From Streptomyces sp. 846.5 (GTDB lineage Bacteria; Actinomycetota; Actinomycetes; Streptomycetales; Streptomycetaceae): a DNA stretch of 64,000 nt. Positions 17,640 through 26,312 of the stretch are shown piece by piece. The stretch is taken from contig NZ_SOBN01000001.1 in the NCBI RefSeq assembly GCF_004365705.1, positions 4,512,001 to 4,576,000 on the forward strand. Direction: 5' to 3'. The notes beneath the pieces were generated by a model that saw nothing but the letters and a program-made list of their open reading frames with translations, did no database searches and was not told where the DNA came from. The position numbers and the translations under genes are program-made. Positions within the stretch are counted from its first letter, which is position 1. Every line of letters starts with the position of its first letter.

Positions 17640-18698
17640 ATGAAGTTCGGGATTTCTGCCGCCGCCGTGATTCTGGCCACGCTGGCCAGCACCGGAACGG
17701 CGCTGGCCACCACCGCAGACGCAACGCCCGCCCACCGCCCGGTGCCCGCCCACAGCCAGCAGTGCGCTGTGCCGGCCGTCATCAACGCCAACGGGCCGCG
17801 GGTGTTCCCCCACTCCGTGGACTACGACCCGCGCTCCAACAGGTTCGTGGTGGGTTCGCTTGACCACAGCACCATCTCCACGGTCAGCCTCAACGGCACC
17901 GTGCGCACCCTGGTGGACGACAAGAAACTAGTCTCCGTCCAGGCGGTACGGGTGGACTCCCGGCGGAACCGGGTGCTGGCCACGAACGTGGACTACGGGC
18001 TCGCGGACCGCTCCTCCCCGTCCACTGAGTTCCGGGTTGCCGGCCTCGCCAGCTACGACCTGACCACCGGGCACTGGCAGTGGTACCTCGACCTGGGCAA
18101 GGTCGCCCATGACGGCCGGCAGCACCTGCTCTCCGACGTCACGGTCGCCCCCGATGGCACCGCCTACGCCGTCGACGAGCTGACTTCGACGGTGTTCCGC
18201 ATCGACCGCAACGGACGGGCCTCGGTCCTGCTGCGCAGTCCCCTCCTGGCCGGGACCGAGAACATCCCGATGTTCCTGTCCCATGTCGGCCAGACCGCCG
18301 TGACCTGGATGCCCGGGAACTTCCTGATCATCGCACTAGCCGACGGCAGCCTGGTACGCGTGCCGCTCAGCCACCCCGCACAGGCCGGCGAGGTCCGGCT
18401 CTCCAGCAAGCTGTCCGCCCTCACCGCGGGCCTGCGGGTCCTGCCCGACGGCTCGATCGCCGCGATCAGCAGCGGCCTGCTGACCGGAAAGGCCGCCGTG
18501 GTGCAGCACATTCGCCCCATCAGCGGCAACTGGAAGGCCGCCATCGTCACCGTCACGGACAGCGTCGCCGACCCGGTCAGCAGCGCCCTGACGGCCGGCC
18601 CCCACGGCTCGACCTACGCACTCAGCGGCGGCCTGGCAGCCCTGCTGAACAACCTGCCCAACAGCGGGTTCACCCTGCGCACCGTCAAGGTCGGCTGA
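17640..18698 (+). CDS. Secreted beta-propeller (SMP-30/gluconolactonase-like) protein
   Basis: 352 residues with a Sec signal peptide (MKFGISAAAVILATLASTGT, cleavage after ALA-type site). The mature part has repeated ~45-residue blades of the SGL/NHL kind (VDYDPRSNRFVVGSL, VRVDSRRNRVLATNV, VTVAPDGTAYAVDEL, LRVLPDGSIAAI). The family includes lactonases and scaffold proteins; catalytic metal ligands cannot be fixed by eye. GAGAGGA precedes the ATG at good spacing. It is followed by a strong terminator and then an XRE regulator, the same pairing as at 29.9-32.0 kb in the other order. Confidence 0.7.
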   Translation: MKFGISAAAVILATLASTGTALATTADATPAHRPVPAHSQQCAVPAVINANGPRVFPHSVDYDPRSNRFVVGSLDHSTISTVSLNGTVRTLVDDKKLVSVQAVRVDSRRNRVLATNVDYGLADRSSPSTEFRVAGLASYDLTTGHWQWYLDLGKVAHDGRQHLLSDVTVAPDGTAYAVDELTSTVFRIDRNGRASVLLRSPLLAGTENIPMFLSHVGQTAVTWMPGNFLIIALADGSLVRVPLSHPAQAGEVRLSSKLSALTAGLRVLPDGSIAAISSGLLTGKAAVVQHIRPISGNWKAAIVTVTDSVADPVSSALTAGPHGSTYALSGGLAALLNNLPNSGFTLRTVKVG

Positions 18699-18752
18699 CC
18701 GCTCAGCCCACCAGCCCGGCCGAGCCGATGTCGACGGTGTGCACGGACCGAT

Positions 18753-18793
18753 GAGCAGGGGGCATCCGACCGAACCCCGGATGCCCCCTGCTC
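18753..18793 (+). terminator. Strong GC hairpin between propeller gene and XRE regulator
   Basis: Perfect 16-base arms (18753-18768 and 18778-18793), 9-base loop, no T-run. It should stop read-through from the propeller gene into the regulator, whose promoter motif begins 27 bases later. Confidence 0.75.
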
Positions 18794-18819
18794 CCTTACC
18801 AGCCTGCCTATCACTGGCA

Positions 18820-18864
18820 GGGGCAGGCGGCCCCGGCCCCCTCCTCCTCATACTGGACTGCATG
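18820..18864 (+). promoter_or_regulatory. Copy A of GGGGCAGGC-N20-CATACT-N7-start motif (XRE regulator)
   Basis: GGGGCAGGC (18820-18828), 20 bases, CATACT (18849-18854), 7 bases, ATG (18862). No Shine-Dalgarno sequence is seen, so the transcript is probably leaderless. The same layout precedes the paralogous regulator at 29939. Confidence 0.65.
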
Positions 18865-19758
18865 AGCAAACAGCAGCAGCTCGGAGAGTTCCTCCACAAG
18901 CGCCGGTCGCAGTTGCAGCCTGCGGATGTAGGGGTTCAAGTGTTCGGCGACCTGCGCCGTGTGCCGGGGCTGCGCCGCGACGAGCTGGCGCAGTTGGCCG
19001 GCGTGAGCCTGTCGTACTACACCCGGCTGGAACAGGGCACCTCGATGAACGCCTCCACTGAGGTGCTGGATGCGCTTGCCCGCGCCCTGCACCTCGACGA
19101 GGTGGAGCGACTGCATCTGCACGACCTCGCCAGTGCCACCCGGCGCGGCAGCAAACCCCGCAAACTCGTGCCCGAGCAGGCCGGCGAGATGACCAAGCAA
19201 CTGGTGCACGCCTTCGGCGACGCCCCTGCGGTCGTGCTGGGCCGCCGCAGCGATGTACTGGCTTGGAACCGCACCGGGCACGCTCTGTTCGCCGGACACC
19301 TCGACCCCAACAGCGCCGCGCATCCGGGCCAGCGCCCGAACACCGCACGCATGGTGTTCCTGGACGCCCACACCCGCGACCTCTTCGTGGACTGGCGCAA
19401 GAAAGCCCGCGACGTGGTGGGCAAACTGCGCCTGGCCGCCGGCCAGTACCCGGAGGATCCGGGCCTGGCCGCGCTCATCGGCGAACTGACCATGAAGAGT
19501 CCGGAATTCGCCGCGATGTGGTCCGAGCACAAGGTCAGGAAGTGGGACATCGCGACCTACCAGATGCACCACCCGCTGGTCGGCCCGATGCACCTGACCC
19601 TGCAGACCCTGCCGATCCCGCAGGAACCGGGCCAGCGCATCGTGGTCGCAACTGCCGAAGCCGACTCGCCCTCCGAGGCCGCACTACTCCTGCTCGCCCA
19701 GGCCACTGGCCCGGGTTCCGCAGCTGCGCGGCGCGCCAGTCCACAAAAGGCTGGTTGA
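18862..19758 (+). CDS. XRE-family regulator with MmyB-like ligand-binding domain
   Basis: 298 residues. The N-terminal helix-turn-helix (~8-75) contains LGEFLHKRRSQL, RRVPGLRRDELAQLAGVSLSYYTRLEQG, the hallmark of this actinobacterial group. The C-terminal ~190 residues are an MmyB-like PAS-type domain (VVLGRRSDVLAWNRTGHALF, MVFLDAHTRDLFVDW, HPLVGPMHLTLQTL) thought to bind fatty acid-like ligands. Closely similar in sequence and length to the product of 29939-30835. Likely controls the neighbouring propeller gene or itself through the shared promoter motif. Confidence 0.9.
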   Translation: MSKQQQLGEFLHKRRSQLQPADVGVQVFGDLRRVPGLRRDELAQLAGVSLSYYTRLEQGTSMNASTEVLDALARALHLDEVERLHLHDLASATRRGSKPRKLVPEQAGEMTKQLVHAFGDAPAVVLGRRSDVLAWNRTGHALFAGHLDPNSAAHPGQRPNTARMVFLDAHTRDLFVDWRKKARDVVGKLRLAAGQYPEDPGLAALIGELTMKSPEFAAMWSEHKVRKWDIATYQMHHPLVGPMHLTLQTLPIPQEPGQRIVVATAEADSPSEAALLLLAQATGPGSAAARRASPQKAG

Positions 19759-19789
19759 CCTGCCGCAATGCACTTCCGCCGACTGTCTC

Positions 19790-20045
19790 GGCGTGTGTCT
19801 AGTCCTAGAAACACGCGCAGGTCAGCGGCTTCCCCGCCGATCCCGACGGGCAAAACGATGCCACCATTCCCGACCACGCAAACAACCATGTTCTGGGTCA
19901 TATAGACCATGATCCGAAACAATCGAGGCGCTCCTTCGGGCGGTGGGCATCCAGTAGCGTGGTGGCTGCAACTTCCCGCCGCTCCAGCCAACTTGACCGG
20001 CGAAGCGCGCTGACCAGCAGGAACTCCAGCGCCTAGACACACGCC
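19790..20045. repeat. 256-bp element bounded by 13-bp inverted repeats (MITE-like)
   Basis: GGCGTGTGTCTAG at 19790-19802 and its exact complement at 20033-20045. The interior has no gene; it includes a short dyad GGTC-ATATA-GACC near 19898. It lies between the XRE gene and a broken ISAs1 transposase, so it may be a non-autonomous element or IS remnant. No clear target duplication was found. Confidence 0.45.
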
Positions 20046-20078
20046 CGTCTGGCGTGCCATCGCGCGTACCCCCAGGTC

Positions 20079-20842
20079 AGAGCCCCGATTCGTGTGATCC
20101 GCGGCCGCCGCTACCGGATCGGCTCCCTGCTCGCCCTGTGCCTGGTCGCCGTCCTCGGCGGTGCCAAGTCGGTGACCGCAATCGCCCGCTTCGCCGCCGA
20201 CAGCGACCCCGAACTGCGCGAATACCTTCGGCTCACCTCGGCCACGCCCAACACCACCACCCTGGGCCGACTGCCGGCCCGCTTGGACGGCGTCGCCCTG
20301 GACGACGCCGTCGGCTCCTGGCCCTGGCCCTGGCCCTGGCCCTGGCCCTGGCCCTGGCCCTGGCCCTGGCCCTGGCCCTGGCACGAGATTCCGCTACAGA
20401 ACCGCACCACGGCCACCGGCCACGGTCGCCGCGAGGTCCGCCGCCTGAAGGTCTGCACCGTCCAACGCGGCCTGCTCTTCCCCCACGCGGTCCAGGCCAT
20501 GGAGATCAAACGCCGCCGCACCAACCGCAAGACCGGAAAAGTCGAGACGAAGACCGTCTACGTCGTCACCAGCCTGACCCCGGAACAGGCCGATCCCGCC
20601 CGCCTCGCCGGACTGGTCCAGGACACTGGTCGGTCGAGGCCCTGTATCACGTGCGAGATGCCACCTTCCGCAAGGACGCCTCCCGCGTCCGCACCGGCAC
20701 CGCACCCCAAGCCGTGGCCACCGGGCGCATCCTCGCCATCGGCCTCATGCGCCAAGCGGGTTGGACCAACATCGCCGCAGCAGCCGACCACTACCGGTCA
20801 CGCCCCGACCACGCCATCGCACTTCTGGACCTTGCAGCTTGA
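20079..20842 (+). pseudogene. ISAs1-family transposase, internally deleted and frameshifted
   Basis: The N-terminal domain is recognisable ([37 protein letters not shown]), as is the segment after the catalytic core ([39 protein letters not shown]). The part between, which should hold the first catalytic acids (~150 residues), is missing and the joint is occupied by a hexanucleotide repeat. Near 20625 the frame shifts and the C-terminus continues in another frame ([28 protein letters not shown]). Not functional. Confidence 0.85.
20317..20382 (+). repeat. Hexanucleotide tandem repeat, 11 x CCTGGC
   Basis: Eleven uninterrupted copies (66 bp), encoding alternating Trp-Pro in the transposase frame. 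It sits exactly at the internal deletion of the ISAs1 gene. Confidence 0.95.
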
Positions 20843-20873
20843 GAACGCATCAGCCCTGCCTCAATGGTAGTGC

Positions 20874-21341
20874 TCACCCATGCGCAAGGACCAGTTTCTG
20901 CGTCCCGGTGACCGTGCCGTCAGCGTTCTTTGTCAAGCGGACGACCAGGACGTGCTTGCGATCGGCCGACGCGGTAACCGAGAACGGCTGACCGTCGTTC
21001 AGGCCGGGCGCCTTGAAGTCCACCCGGGACCCAAAGGCTCCGCCGGCTATAGCGCAGCCCCGGGCCACGGTAAGCCCGAATGGATCATGGTCATGACCGG
21101 TGGACTCGACCTCGTAGTCGACTTTCCTGTTGTCAGGTCGGGTCCCGGTCCCGACGTTCATGGTGACCCATGCGTGGACCGGCACGTCCGAGCAGACAGC
21201 GACATCACTGTCTGCTTGAGGATCCGGATCGCCATGGCCGTAGACGGGCGTTACCGCCAGGGCCATGCCCCCGAGCACGGCGACCCCGACAGCGGTGGCA
21301 GCAGCCAAGGCGAACCGGCGCATGCGAAAAGGCGAGAACAT
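20874..21341 (-). CDS. Secreted protein of unknown function
   Basis: 155 residues from ATG 21341, chosen for its GGGAGGG ribosome site and the signal peptide directly after it (MFSPFRMRRFALAAATAVGV, hydrophobic core, cleavage near VYG-HG). The mature ~115 residues have two cysteines (VAVCSDVP and ARGCAIAG), likely a disulphide, and end in a beta-rich segment (KHVLVVRLTKNADGTVTGTQ). I do not recognise the family. It is convergent with the broken transposase, and its divergent neighbour is the two-component system. Confidence 0.65.
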   Translation of the reverse strand: MFSPFRMRRFALAAATAVGVAVLGGMALAVTPVYGHGDPDPQADSDVAVCSDVPVHAWVTMNVGTGTRPDNRKVDYEVESTGHDHDPFGLTVARGCAIAGGAFGSRVDFKAPGLNDGQPFSVTASADRKHVLVVRLTKNADGTVTGTQKLVLAHG

Positions 21342-21784
21342 GAACCCTCCCGGTGTGTAGCTGTTGGCGACGAGCCTCCTGCCCGCGCCTGGCTGAACGC
21401 CGCCGCTTGGCGGCTCCCATCGGCCGGCGTGCCCGATGTTCGCCCGCATTCCGGAACCTGTCCCGACGATCAATGTTCCGGCCCGCGAGTGCACCGGGCA
21501 CGCCCCGCGAGGTAGGTGACGTCACGGATGTGGTGCAGGGTTCCAGTACCCCACCGGCCGCCGGAGGCATCCGAGGATGACCTCGGCACGCCGGCCCCCG
21601 ACAGCCTGGGCATCGAGGTCGAGGGCATCCATGACGGGACGGTAGACGGTGTTGTGGCAGCGGAATCCCCACGCGGCCCCGCGCCATCGCCGGAGGCGGA
21701 GTTGTCACGGCGCCGTTCTTCCGTTTGCTCGGATCGGCCGTTCGGCTGGCCCGGTGCGCGGTCTGTGTCGCGTACCCTCGCCGG
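21342..21784. other. Intergenic region before the two-component system
   Basis: About 440 bases with no recognised gene. The last part contains TACCCT (21769-21774) next to the kinase start, a possible -10 for a leaderless transcript. Confidence 0.4.
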
Positions 21785-22999
21785 GTGGACAACGCGCACC
21801 ACCCAACGGTCCAGGACCTCGCAAGGACTCGCCCGCTCCCCCGGCCCGTACAAAGGCTCCTCGGTGCCGCTCTGTACGCGGTGCTCGCCGGGGTGTGGCT
21901 CCTCGACGTGGACGCCACGCAGGGGTTGCGCGTCGCGCGGCTGGACTGGCTGCCTCCCCTGGTGGCCGGGCCGGCGGCCGCCGTGCTGCTGTTCCTGCCG
22001 GGCCGGTGGCTGTCCCTGGAACGGCGCTCCTGGGCGGCGGCGTGCGGTTCGCTGGCGTTGACGGGCGGGATGCTGCTCGACGGGCGGTCGGGCGCCGGTT
22101 GGGGCCTGCTGGAGTCGGTGTGCCTGCTCATCATGCTGGCGCGGACCTGCCGGTCGGTCCGGCGGCCGTACGTCGCGGTCCTGCTCGGTGCCGCGGTGGT
22201 CGCCGCCCCCGCGCGGCTGGTGAACCCGGATTCGCTGTCGGGCGCCTTCCTGATCACGTACGCCGTCGGCGCCGCGGTCGCGCTCGGTTGCTACCTGCGG
22301 GTCCGGGACGGGCGCAGGGCTCGCCTGGTGGAAGCCGTACGGCAGGGGGAGCGGCTGGCGCTGGCGCGGGACCTGCACGACTTCGTCGCCCACCACGTCA
22401 CCGGCATCGTCGTGCAGGCGAACGCCGGGCGGGCCATCCGCGAGGTGGCACCGGAACAGATCGACCCGATCCTGGAGAACATCCAGAAGGCGGGCATGGA
22501 GACCCTGGACTCCATGCGCCGCCTGGTGCGCGTACTGCGGGAGGCGGACAGCAGGACCCGGCGGCCCGGCGACCTGTTCACCGAACTGGCCGCGCTGGTC
22601 TCCGACTTCTGCAGTACCGAGGAACAGGACGCCACCTTGTCGGTGGCGGCTCCGGCCCGCGCGGCGCGGCTCGCGCCCGAGGTGGAGACCTCGGTGCACC
22701 GCCTGGTGCAGGAGTCGCTGACCAACGCACGGCGCCACGCCCCCGGCTCGCTGGTGGCTGTACGGGTGGGCGTACAGGAAGGGCAGTTGCGCGTCGAGGT
22801 GCGCAACTCGCGGCCGGCAGCAGCGGAGGCTGCCCGGCCCGCCGCACCGGTCGGCGGCCGCGGCGGCTTCGGAATGGTGGGTCTGCGGGAGCGGGTGGCG
22901 GCGGTGGACGGGACGCTGGAGGCGGGCGGGATGACGAACGGCGGTTGGCAGGTAGCCGCCACCTTCCCCGTGCTGGCCGTGGCAGGATCGGGCGGGTGA
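21785..22999 (+). CDS. NarL-type sensor histidine kinase
   Basis: 404 residues from GTG 21785. About five membrane segments (~25-150) form the sensor, followed by HisKA_3: ARDLHDFVAHHVTGIVVQ with the phospho-accepting His (~197), then an HATPase domain with N-box QESLTNARRHAP (~308) and GGFGMVGLRERV near the end. Both catalytic boxes are intact. The start is chosen because TACCCT lies 10 bases upstream and no ribosome site fits an earlier codon. The stop overlaps the regulator start, so the pair is translationally coupled. Signal unknown. Confidence 0.9.
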   Translation: MDNAHHPTVQDLARTRPLPRPVQRLLGAALYAVLAGVWLLDVDATQGLRVARLDWLPPLVAGPAAAVLLFLPGRWLSLERRSWAAACGSLALTGGMLLDGRSGAGWGLLESVCLLIMLARTCRSVRRPYVAVLLGAAVVAAPARLVNPDSLSGAFLITYAVGAAVALGCYLRVRDGRRARLVEAVRQGERLALARDLHDFVAHHVTGIVVQANAGRAIREVAPEQIDPILENIQKAGMETLDSMRRLVRVLREADSRTRRPGDLFTELAALVSDFCSTEEQDATLSVAAPARAARLAPEVETSVHRLVQESLTNARRHAPGSLVAVRVGVQEGQLRVEVRNSRPAAAEAARPAAPVGGRGGFGMVGLRERVAAVDGTLEAGGMTNGGWQVAATFPVLAVAGSGG

Positions 23000-23700
23000 G
23001 CAGTGCGACGACGACAGGTTCCCCGACCCAACCGCCTGCGACGAGGGTGCTCGTTGCCGACGACCAGCACCTCGTGCGCACTGGATTCCGGCTGATCCTG
23101 GACGCTCAGCCGGGCATCGAGGTGGTGGGCGAAGCGGCCGACGGTGCCGAATGCGTGGTGATGGCCAGGCGGCTGCGCCCCGATGTGTGCCTTGTCGACA
23201 TCAGGATGCCCGAGCTGGACGGCCTGGAGGTCACCCGCATCCTCGCCGGGCCCGACACGGCCGACCCGATGCGCGTCGTCGTGGTGACCACCTTCGACCA
23301 GGACGACTACGTCCACCGGGCGCTCAGCGGCGGCGCCTGCGGGTTCCTGCTGAAGGACGCCAGCCCGGCCCTGCTGGTCGAGGCAGTACGGGCCGCGCAG
23401 CGCGGGGACGCACTGATCTCCCCGGCGGTGACGGTGCGGCTGCTGCGCGAGTTGGAGGAAGGCCGCAGACCGCCCTCCGCCGACGCGCAGCTGCCGAGGA
23501 CGGTCCTGACCAGCCGTGAGCTTGAGGTCGCGCGGTTGGTGGCGGTGGGCCGCACCAACCAGGAGGTCTGCGCCGAACTGTTCCTGTCGCTCGGGACCGT
23601 CAAGACGCATCTGACGAACATTCAGTCCAAGTTGGGCGTACGCAACCGGGTGGAGATAGCGGCCTGGGCGTGGGGGACAGGGGCCATCTCCCGGGGCTGA
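22996..23700 (+). CDS. NarL/LuxR-family response regulator
   Basis: 234 residues. Receiver domain with VLVADDQ acidic pair, phospho-acceptor Asp-68 in CLVDIRMP, Thr/Ser in VVVTTFD and Lys in FLLKD. The C-terminal LuxR HTH (~170-225) contains LTSRELEVARLVAVGRTNQE and GTVKTHL. The GTG overlaps the kinase stop in a GTGA arrangement. It forms a two-component system with the preceding kinase; targets unknown. Confidence 0.93.
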   Translation: MSSATTTGSPTQPPATRVLVADDQHLVRTGFRLILDAQPGIEVVGEAADGAECVVMARRLRPDVCLVDIRMPELDGLEVTRILAGPDTADPMRVVVVTTFDQDDYVHRALSGGACGFLLKDASPALLVEAVRAAQRGDALISPAVTVRLLRELEEGRRPPSADAQLPRTVLTSRELEVARLVAVGRTNQEVCAELFLSLGTVKTHLTNIQSKLGVRNRVEIAAWAWGTGAISRG

Positions 23701-23830
23701 GCGGGCCTGCCCGGCGGTACGAGAGTGCGGCAGCGCCGCCGTACCCGCCGCACTGGAGTCGGCGCCGAAGCCCATGGCGGTGCGGCATCGGCGTCGGGCG
23801 CGGGCCAGTAGGTCGGTAGGTCAGCTGATC

Positions 23831-23862
23831 ATTCAGCCATTCAGCTATTCAGCCATTCGGCC
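23831..23862 (+). repeat. Four tandem copies of an 8-mer (ATTCAGCC-like)
   Basis: ATTCAGCC, ATTCAGCT, ATTCAGCC, ATTCGGCC in direct succession, about 50 bases before the DUF418 gene. Could be a regulator binding array or simple slippage. Confidence 0.7.
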
Positions 23863-23913
23863 GATGGGGTCCGGCCGTCCGGCCGAAGCGCCGGAGGCGG
23901 GCGCCGCAGCATC

Positions 23914-24981
23914 GTGAACGCCATGAACACGACTGCCCCGACCGACACCGCCCCAGCCCCCGCCCCCGCCCCCCGGGAAACCGCCCCGGAACCCGGCCCG
24001 CGGACGCTGCAGCGAATCACCGCGCTCGACGCACTGCGCGGCTTCGCGCTGTGCGGCATCCTCCTGATCAACATCCCCCAGATCACGCAGATGGCCGAGT
24101 CCAGCCACAGCAGCACTCCCCACAAGTACCCGATACCCGCGTTCCTCGACCTTTTCGTCCTGGACCGATTCTTCCCCATCTTCTCGTTCCTCTTCGGGCT
24201 GAGCTTCGCGATCTTCCTGGAGGGCGCCGCACGGCGGTCGTCGCGCCCCCGGCTGCAGCTGGTCCGCCGACTGTCGGCCCTCGCGCTGCTCGGCGTCCTC
24301 CACCACCAACTGCAGCCCGGCGAGGCGCTGCTGCCGTACGCGATCATCGGACTGCTGATACTGCTGCCCGCCTCGTGGCTGCCGACATGGGTGGTGCTGC
24401 CCGCGGGGCTGCTCGGACTCGCCGCCTCGGTGACCTTCGTCTCGGGCGGGATCGGGAGCATCCCGGGGCTGTTCCTGCTCGGACTCGCCTTCGCACGCCT
24501 CGGCATCGCCCGGACGCTGGACCGCCGTACCGGACAACTCGCTGCCGTGCTCGCCCTCACCGTCCCGGCAGCGGCCGCCACCGTGTGGTGGCAGCACACC
24601 TACCCGGCCGCCGGTCCCATCGCCACGCGGATCGCGGCGCTGGCCGGTCTGCTCAGCGCCCTCGCCTACGCCACCGCGGTACTGCTCATACTGCGCACCC
24701 GCCCGGGCCGCCCGCTGTCGGCGATCCTCGAACCGCTCGGCAGGATGGCGCTCACCAACTACCTGACCGCCACGCTCATTGTGGTCGCCGTCGCCGATCC
24801 GCTCGGCCTGTGGAACTCCGCCCACTGGGGCACCGCCATGGTCCTGGCCGTGGTCATCCTCGCCGTGCAGGCCGTCTTCAGCCGCTGGTGGCTGGCCAGG
24901 TTCCAGTACGGGCCGATGGAGTGGTGCCTGCGCTGCGTCACATGGTGGAGCGCGGTTCAGTTGCGCCGTTCGCGTCCATGA
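23914..24981 (+). CDS. DUF418 integral membrane protein
   Basis: 355 residues. A Pro/Ala-rich N-terminus (~1-30) is followed by about nine membrane segments. ALDALRGFALCGILLINI is the conserved opening of this acyltransferase-3-like family, and the C-terminal DUF418 segment (PLGRMALTNYLTATLI, FQYGPMEWCLRCVTW) is complete. GTG 23914 is closer to GGAGG (23893-23897) than ATG 23923, but either could be used. Function in the family is unknown. It follows the two-component system without an obvious terminator but 213 bases away. Confidence 0.88.
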   Translation: MNAMNTTAPTDTAPAPAPAPRETAPEPGPRTLQRITALDALRGFALCGILLINIPQITQMAESSHSSTPHKYPIPAFLDLFVLDRFFPIFSFLFGLSFAIFLEGAARRSSRPRLQLVRRLSALALLGVLHHQLQPGEALLPYAIIGLLILLPASWLPTWVVLPAGLLGLAASVTFVSGGIGSIPGLFLLGLAFARLGIARTLDRRTGQLAAVLALTVPAAAATVWWQHTYPAAGPIATRIAALAGLLSALAYATAVLLILRTRPGRPLSAILEPLGRMALTNYLTATLIVVAVADPLGLWNSAHWGTAMVLAVVILAVQAVFSRWWLARFQYGPMEWCLRCVTWWSAVQLRRSRP

Positions 24982-24990
24982 CGTGCAGGA

Positions 24991-25341
24991 TCAACCGGCT
25001 GAAGCACGACCGGGCCGTGGGTGAGGTCGACTCGGGGCGCCCTGCTGGTGCTTCCACCGGCGTTGTACGCCGGTGCTGCGCATCGCGGCGAGTATGGCGC
25101 GGGTACCTGTGTCGCAGACGGCGTCGCCGAGGCTGATGATTACCGCTTGAGCTCCGGCGAGGGCCTTCTCCAGGGCCGGCACGCAGTCGAGTTCGGCGAT
25201 CGCGACCGTCAGATTCGAATGAGGGAGCGTGATGTGGGAGGCGTCGCGGGTGACGGCGATGACCTCGTGCCCCCTCCGCAGTGCTTCGGGGATGAGCACG
25301 GAGCCGACACTGCCGCTGGCGCCGAAGACGGTCATTCTCAT
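24991..25341 (-). pseudogene. Truncated NmrA-like NAD(P)-binding protein
   Basis: ATG 25341 has a GGAG site and starts a Rossmann fold: MTVFGASGSVGSVLIPEALR with dinucleotide-binding GxxGxxG, then IAVTRD and VIISLGDA. Similarity stops after AILAAMRSTGV, near residue 95; family members are about 210 residues. The rest of the frame is unrelated. It is the distal member of a run of minus-strand genes from the SDR down, and is probably inactive. Confidence 0.75.
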
Positions 25342-25479
25342 AGCAGTGCCTTCTCCAGGTCCGTGATGCAGGTGTGACACTGTCGTCGGAGGAAGATGCC
25401 GACCGGCGACCGGGACGATCCCGGGAGTGTCCATGGGTGCCGGCCGGGATCACCGGCCGCGCCGGTACGGCTCGCTGTG

Positions 25480-25911
25480 TCAGGAGGCGGAGGGCAGGCT
25501 GGTGATGCCGAGTTGCAGGAGCATGGCGAGGATGTCCTCGACGAAGGTCGCCTCGGCGATCTTGCCGTCGTGGATGCGATAGATCCCCACGCCGTTCCAC
25601 TTGGCAGGCTTGTCCGTGGCGGGCATGCCCAAGAACGGGCCCGTGTTGACGCCGCTGTTGGTGAACAGCGCGACGACCGTGTCGCCGTCGGTCAGGAACC
25701 GCTGCGGCTCCAGGTGCATGCCGGTGAACGCGCCGGCGGCGTTGGCCTCGGCGAACTTCCTGAAGTCCGCCAGGCCGTGATACTCGCCGAGACTCCCCCC
25801 GCGCCAGACCATGTCCTCGATCCAGTACCGCTCCAGGCCGGAGAGATCGCCCCCGTTGAGGACGGTGTCGATGAATCCCTGAACGACGGTGATGTTGTCC
25901 TGCGCGCTCAT
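25480..25911 (-). CDS. SnoaL-like ester cyclase / NTF2-fold protein
   Basis: 143 residues. The pattern VQGFIDTVLNGGDLSGLERYW, GLADFRKFAEAN, DGDTVVALFTNSG, GVGIYRIHDGKIAEATFVED matches the SnoaL-like polyketide cyclase family (NTF2 fold), whose members range from cyclases to isomerase-like proteins. AGGAG precedes ATG 25911. The start overlaps the stop of the hydrolase pseudogene upstream (ATGA), showing that they were once one operon. Exact reaction unknown. Confidence 0.8.
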   Translation of the reverse strand: MSAQDNITVVQGFIDTVLNGGDLSGLERYWIEDMVWRGGSLGEYHGLADFRKFAEANAAGAFTGMHLEPQRFLTDGDTVVALFTNSGVNTGPFLGMPATDKPAKWNGVGIYRIHDGKIAEATFVEDILAMLLQLGITSLPSAS

Positions 25912-26250
25912 GGTGGTGCTCCTGTGGTTGGTGGATCAGGCGGAGGTACGGGCGGTTCAGCCAGGAGGAAGATGCGCTCGACGACAGCGTGGCCGGTCTT
26001 GGGGACCACGTTGTTGGAGCCGTGGAGGCCATCAGGCCATACATCGAGGTCGGCGCGGTTGTCGGCGACCTACCAACGGGCGGACATGAACAGGCTGTCG
26101 TCCAGAAGCGGATCGAGCATGCCCACGGTGAACAGGGCAGGTGGCAGGTTTTCCAACTTCGCGAAGAGCGGGGAGAGGGAAGGGGCGCGCCACTGTTCGT
26201 CGTCATGGCCAGGGAAGGCATTGGCAAAGAAGCCGCGGACTCCGTGGGCC
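25908..26250 (-). pseudogene. Alpha/beta-hydrolase fold-3 enzyme, C-terminal remnant with nonsense codon
   Basis: Reading the minus strand from ~26245, residues such as WRAPSLSPLFAKLENLPPALF, TVGMLDPLLDDSLFMSARW, then an in-frame TAG near 26074, then VADNRADLDVWPDGLHGSNN and TGHAVVERIF are recognisable as the C-terminal third of a fold-3 (HSL-like) hydrolase. Catalytic Asp and His regions remain; the part with HGGG and the nucleophile is gone. The final TGA overlaps the ester-cyclase start. Confidence 0.75.
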
Positions 26251-26312
26251 GGGCAGGACGAGGGCGGTGTAGTCGGCGAAACGCTGGCTGGGGCTGCGGC
26301 CTCGATGGCGTA

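Noticed and set aside
20317..20382. Hexanucleotide array considered as CRISPR or CDS repeat domain
   Set aside because: The unit is 6 bp without spacers and lies in a transposase pseudogene.
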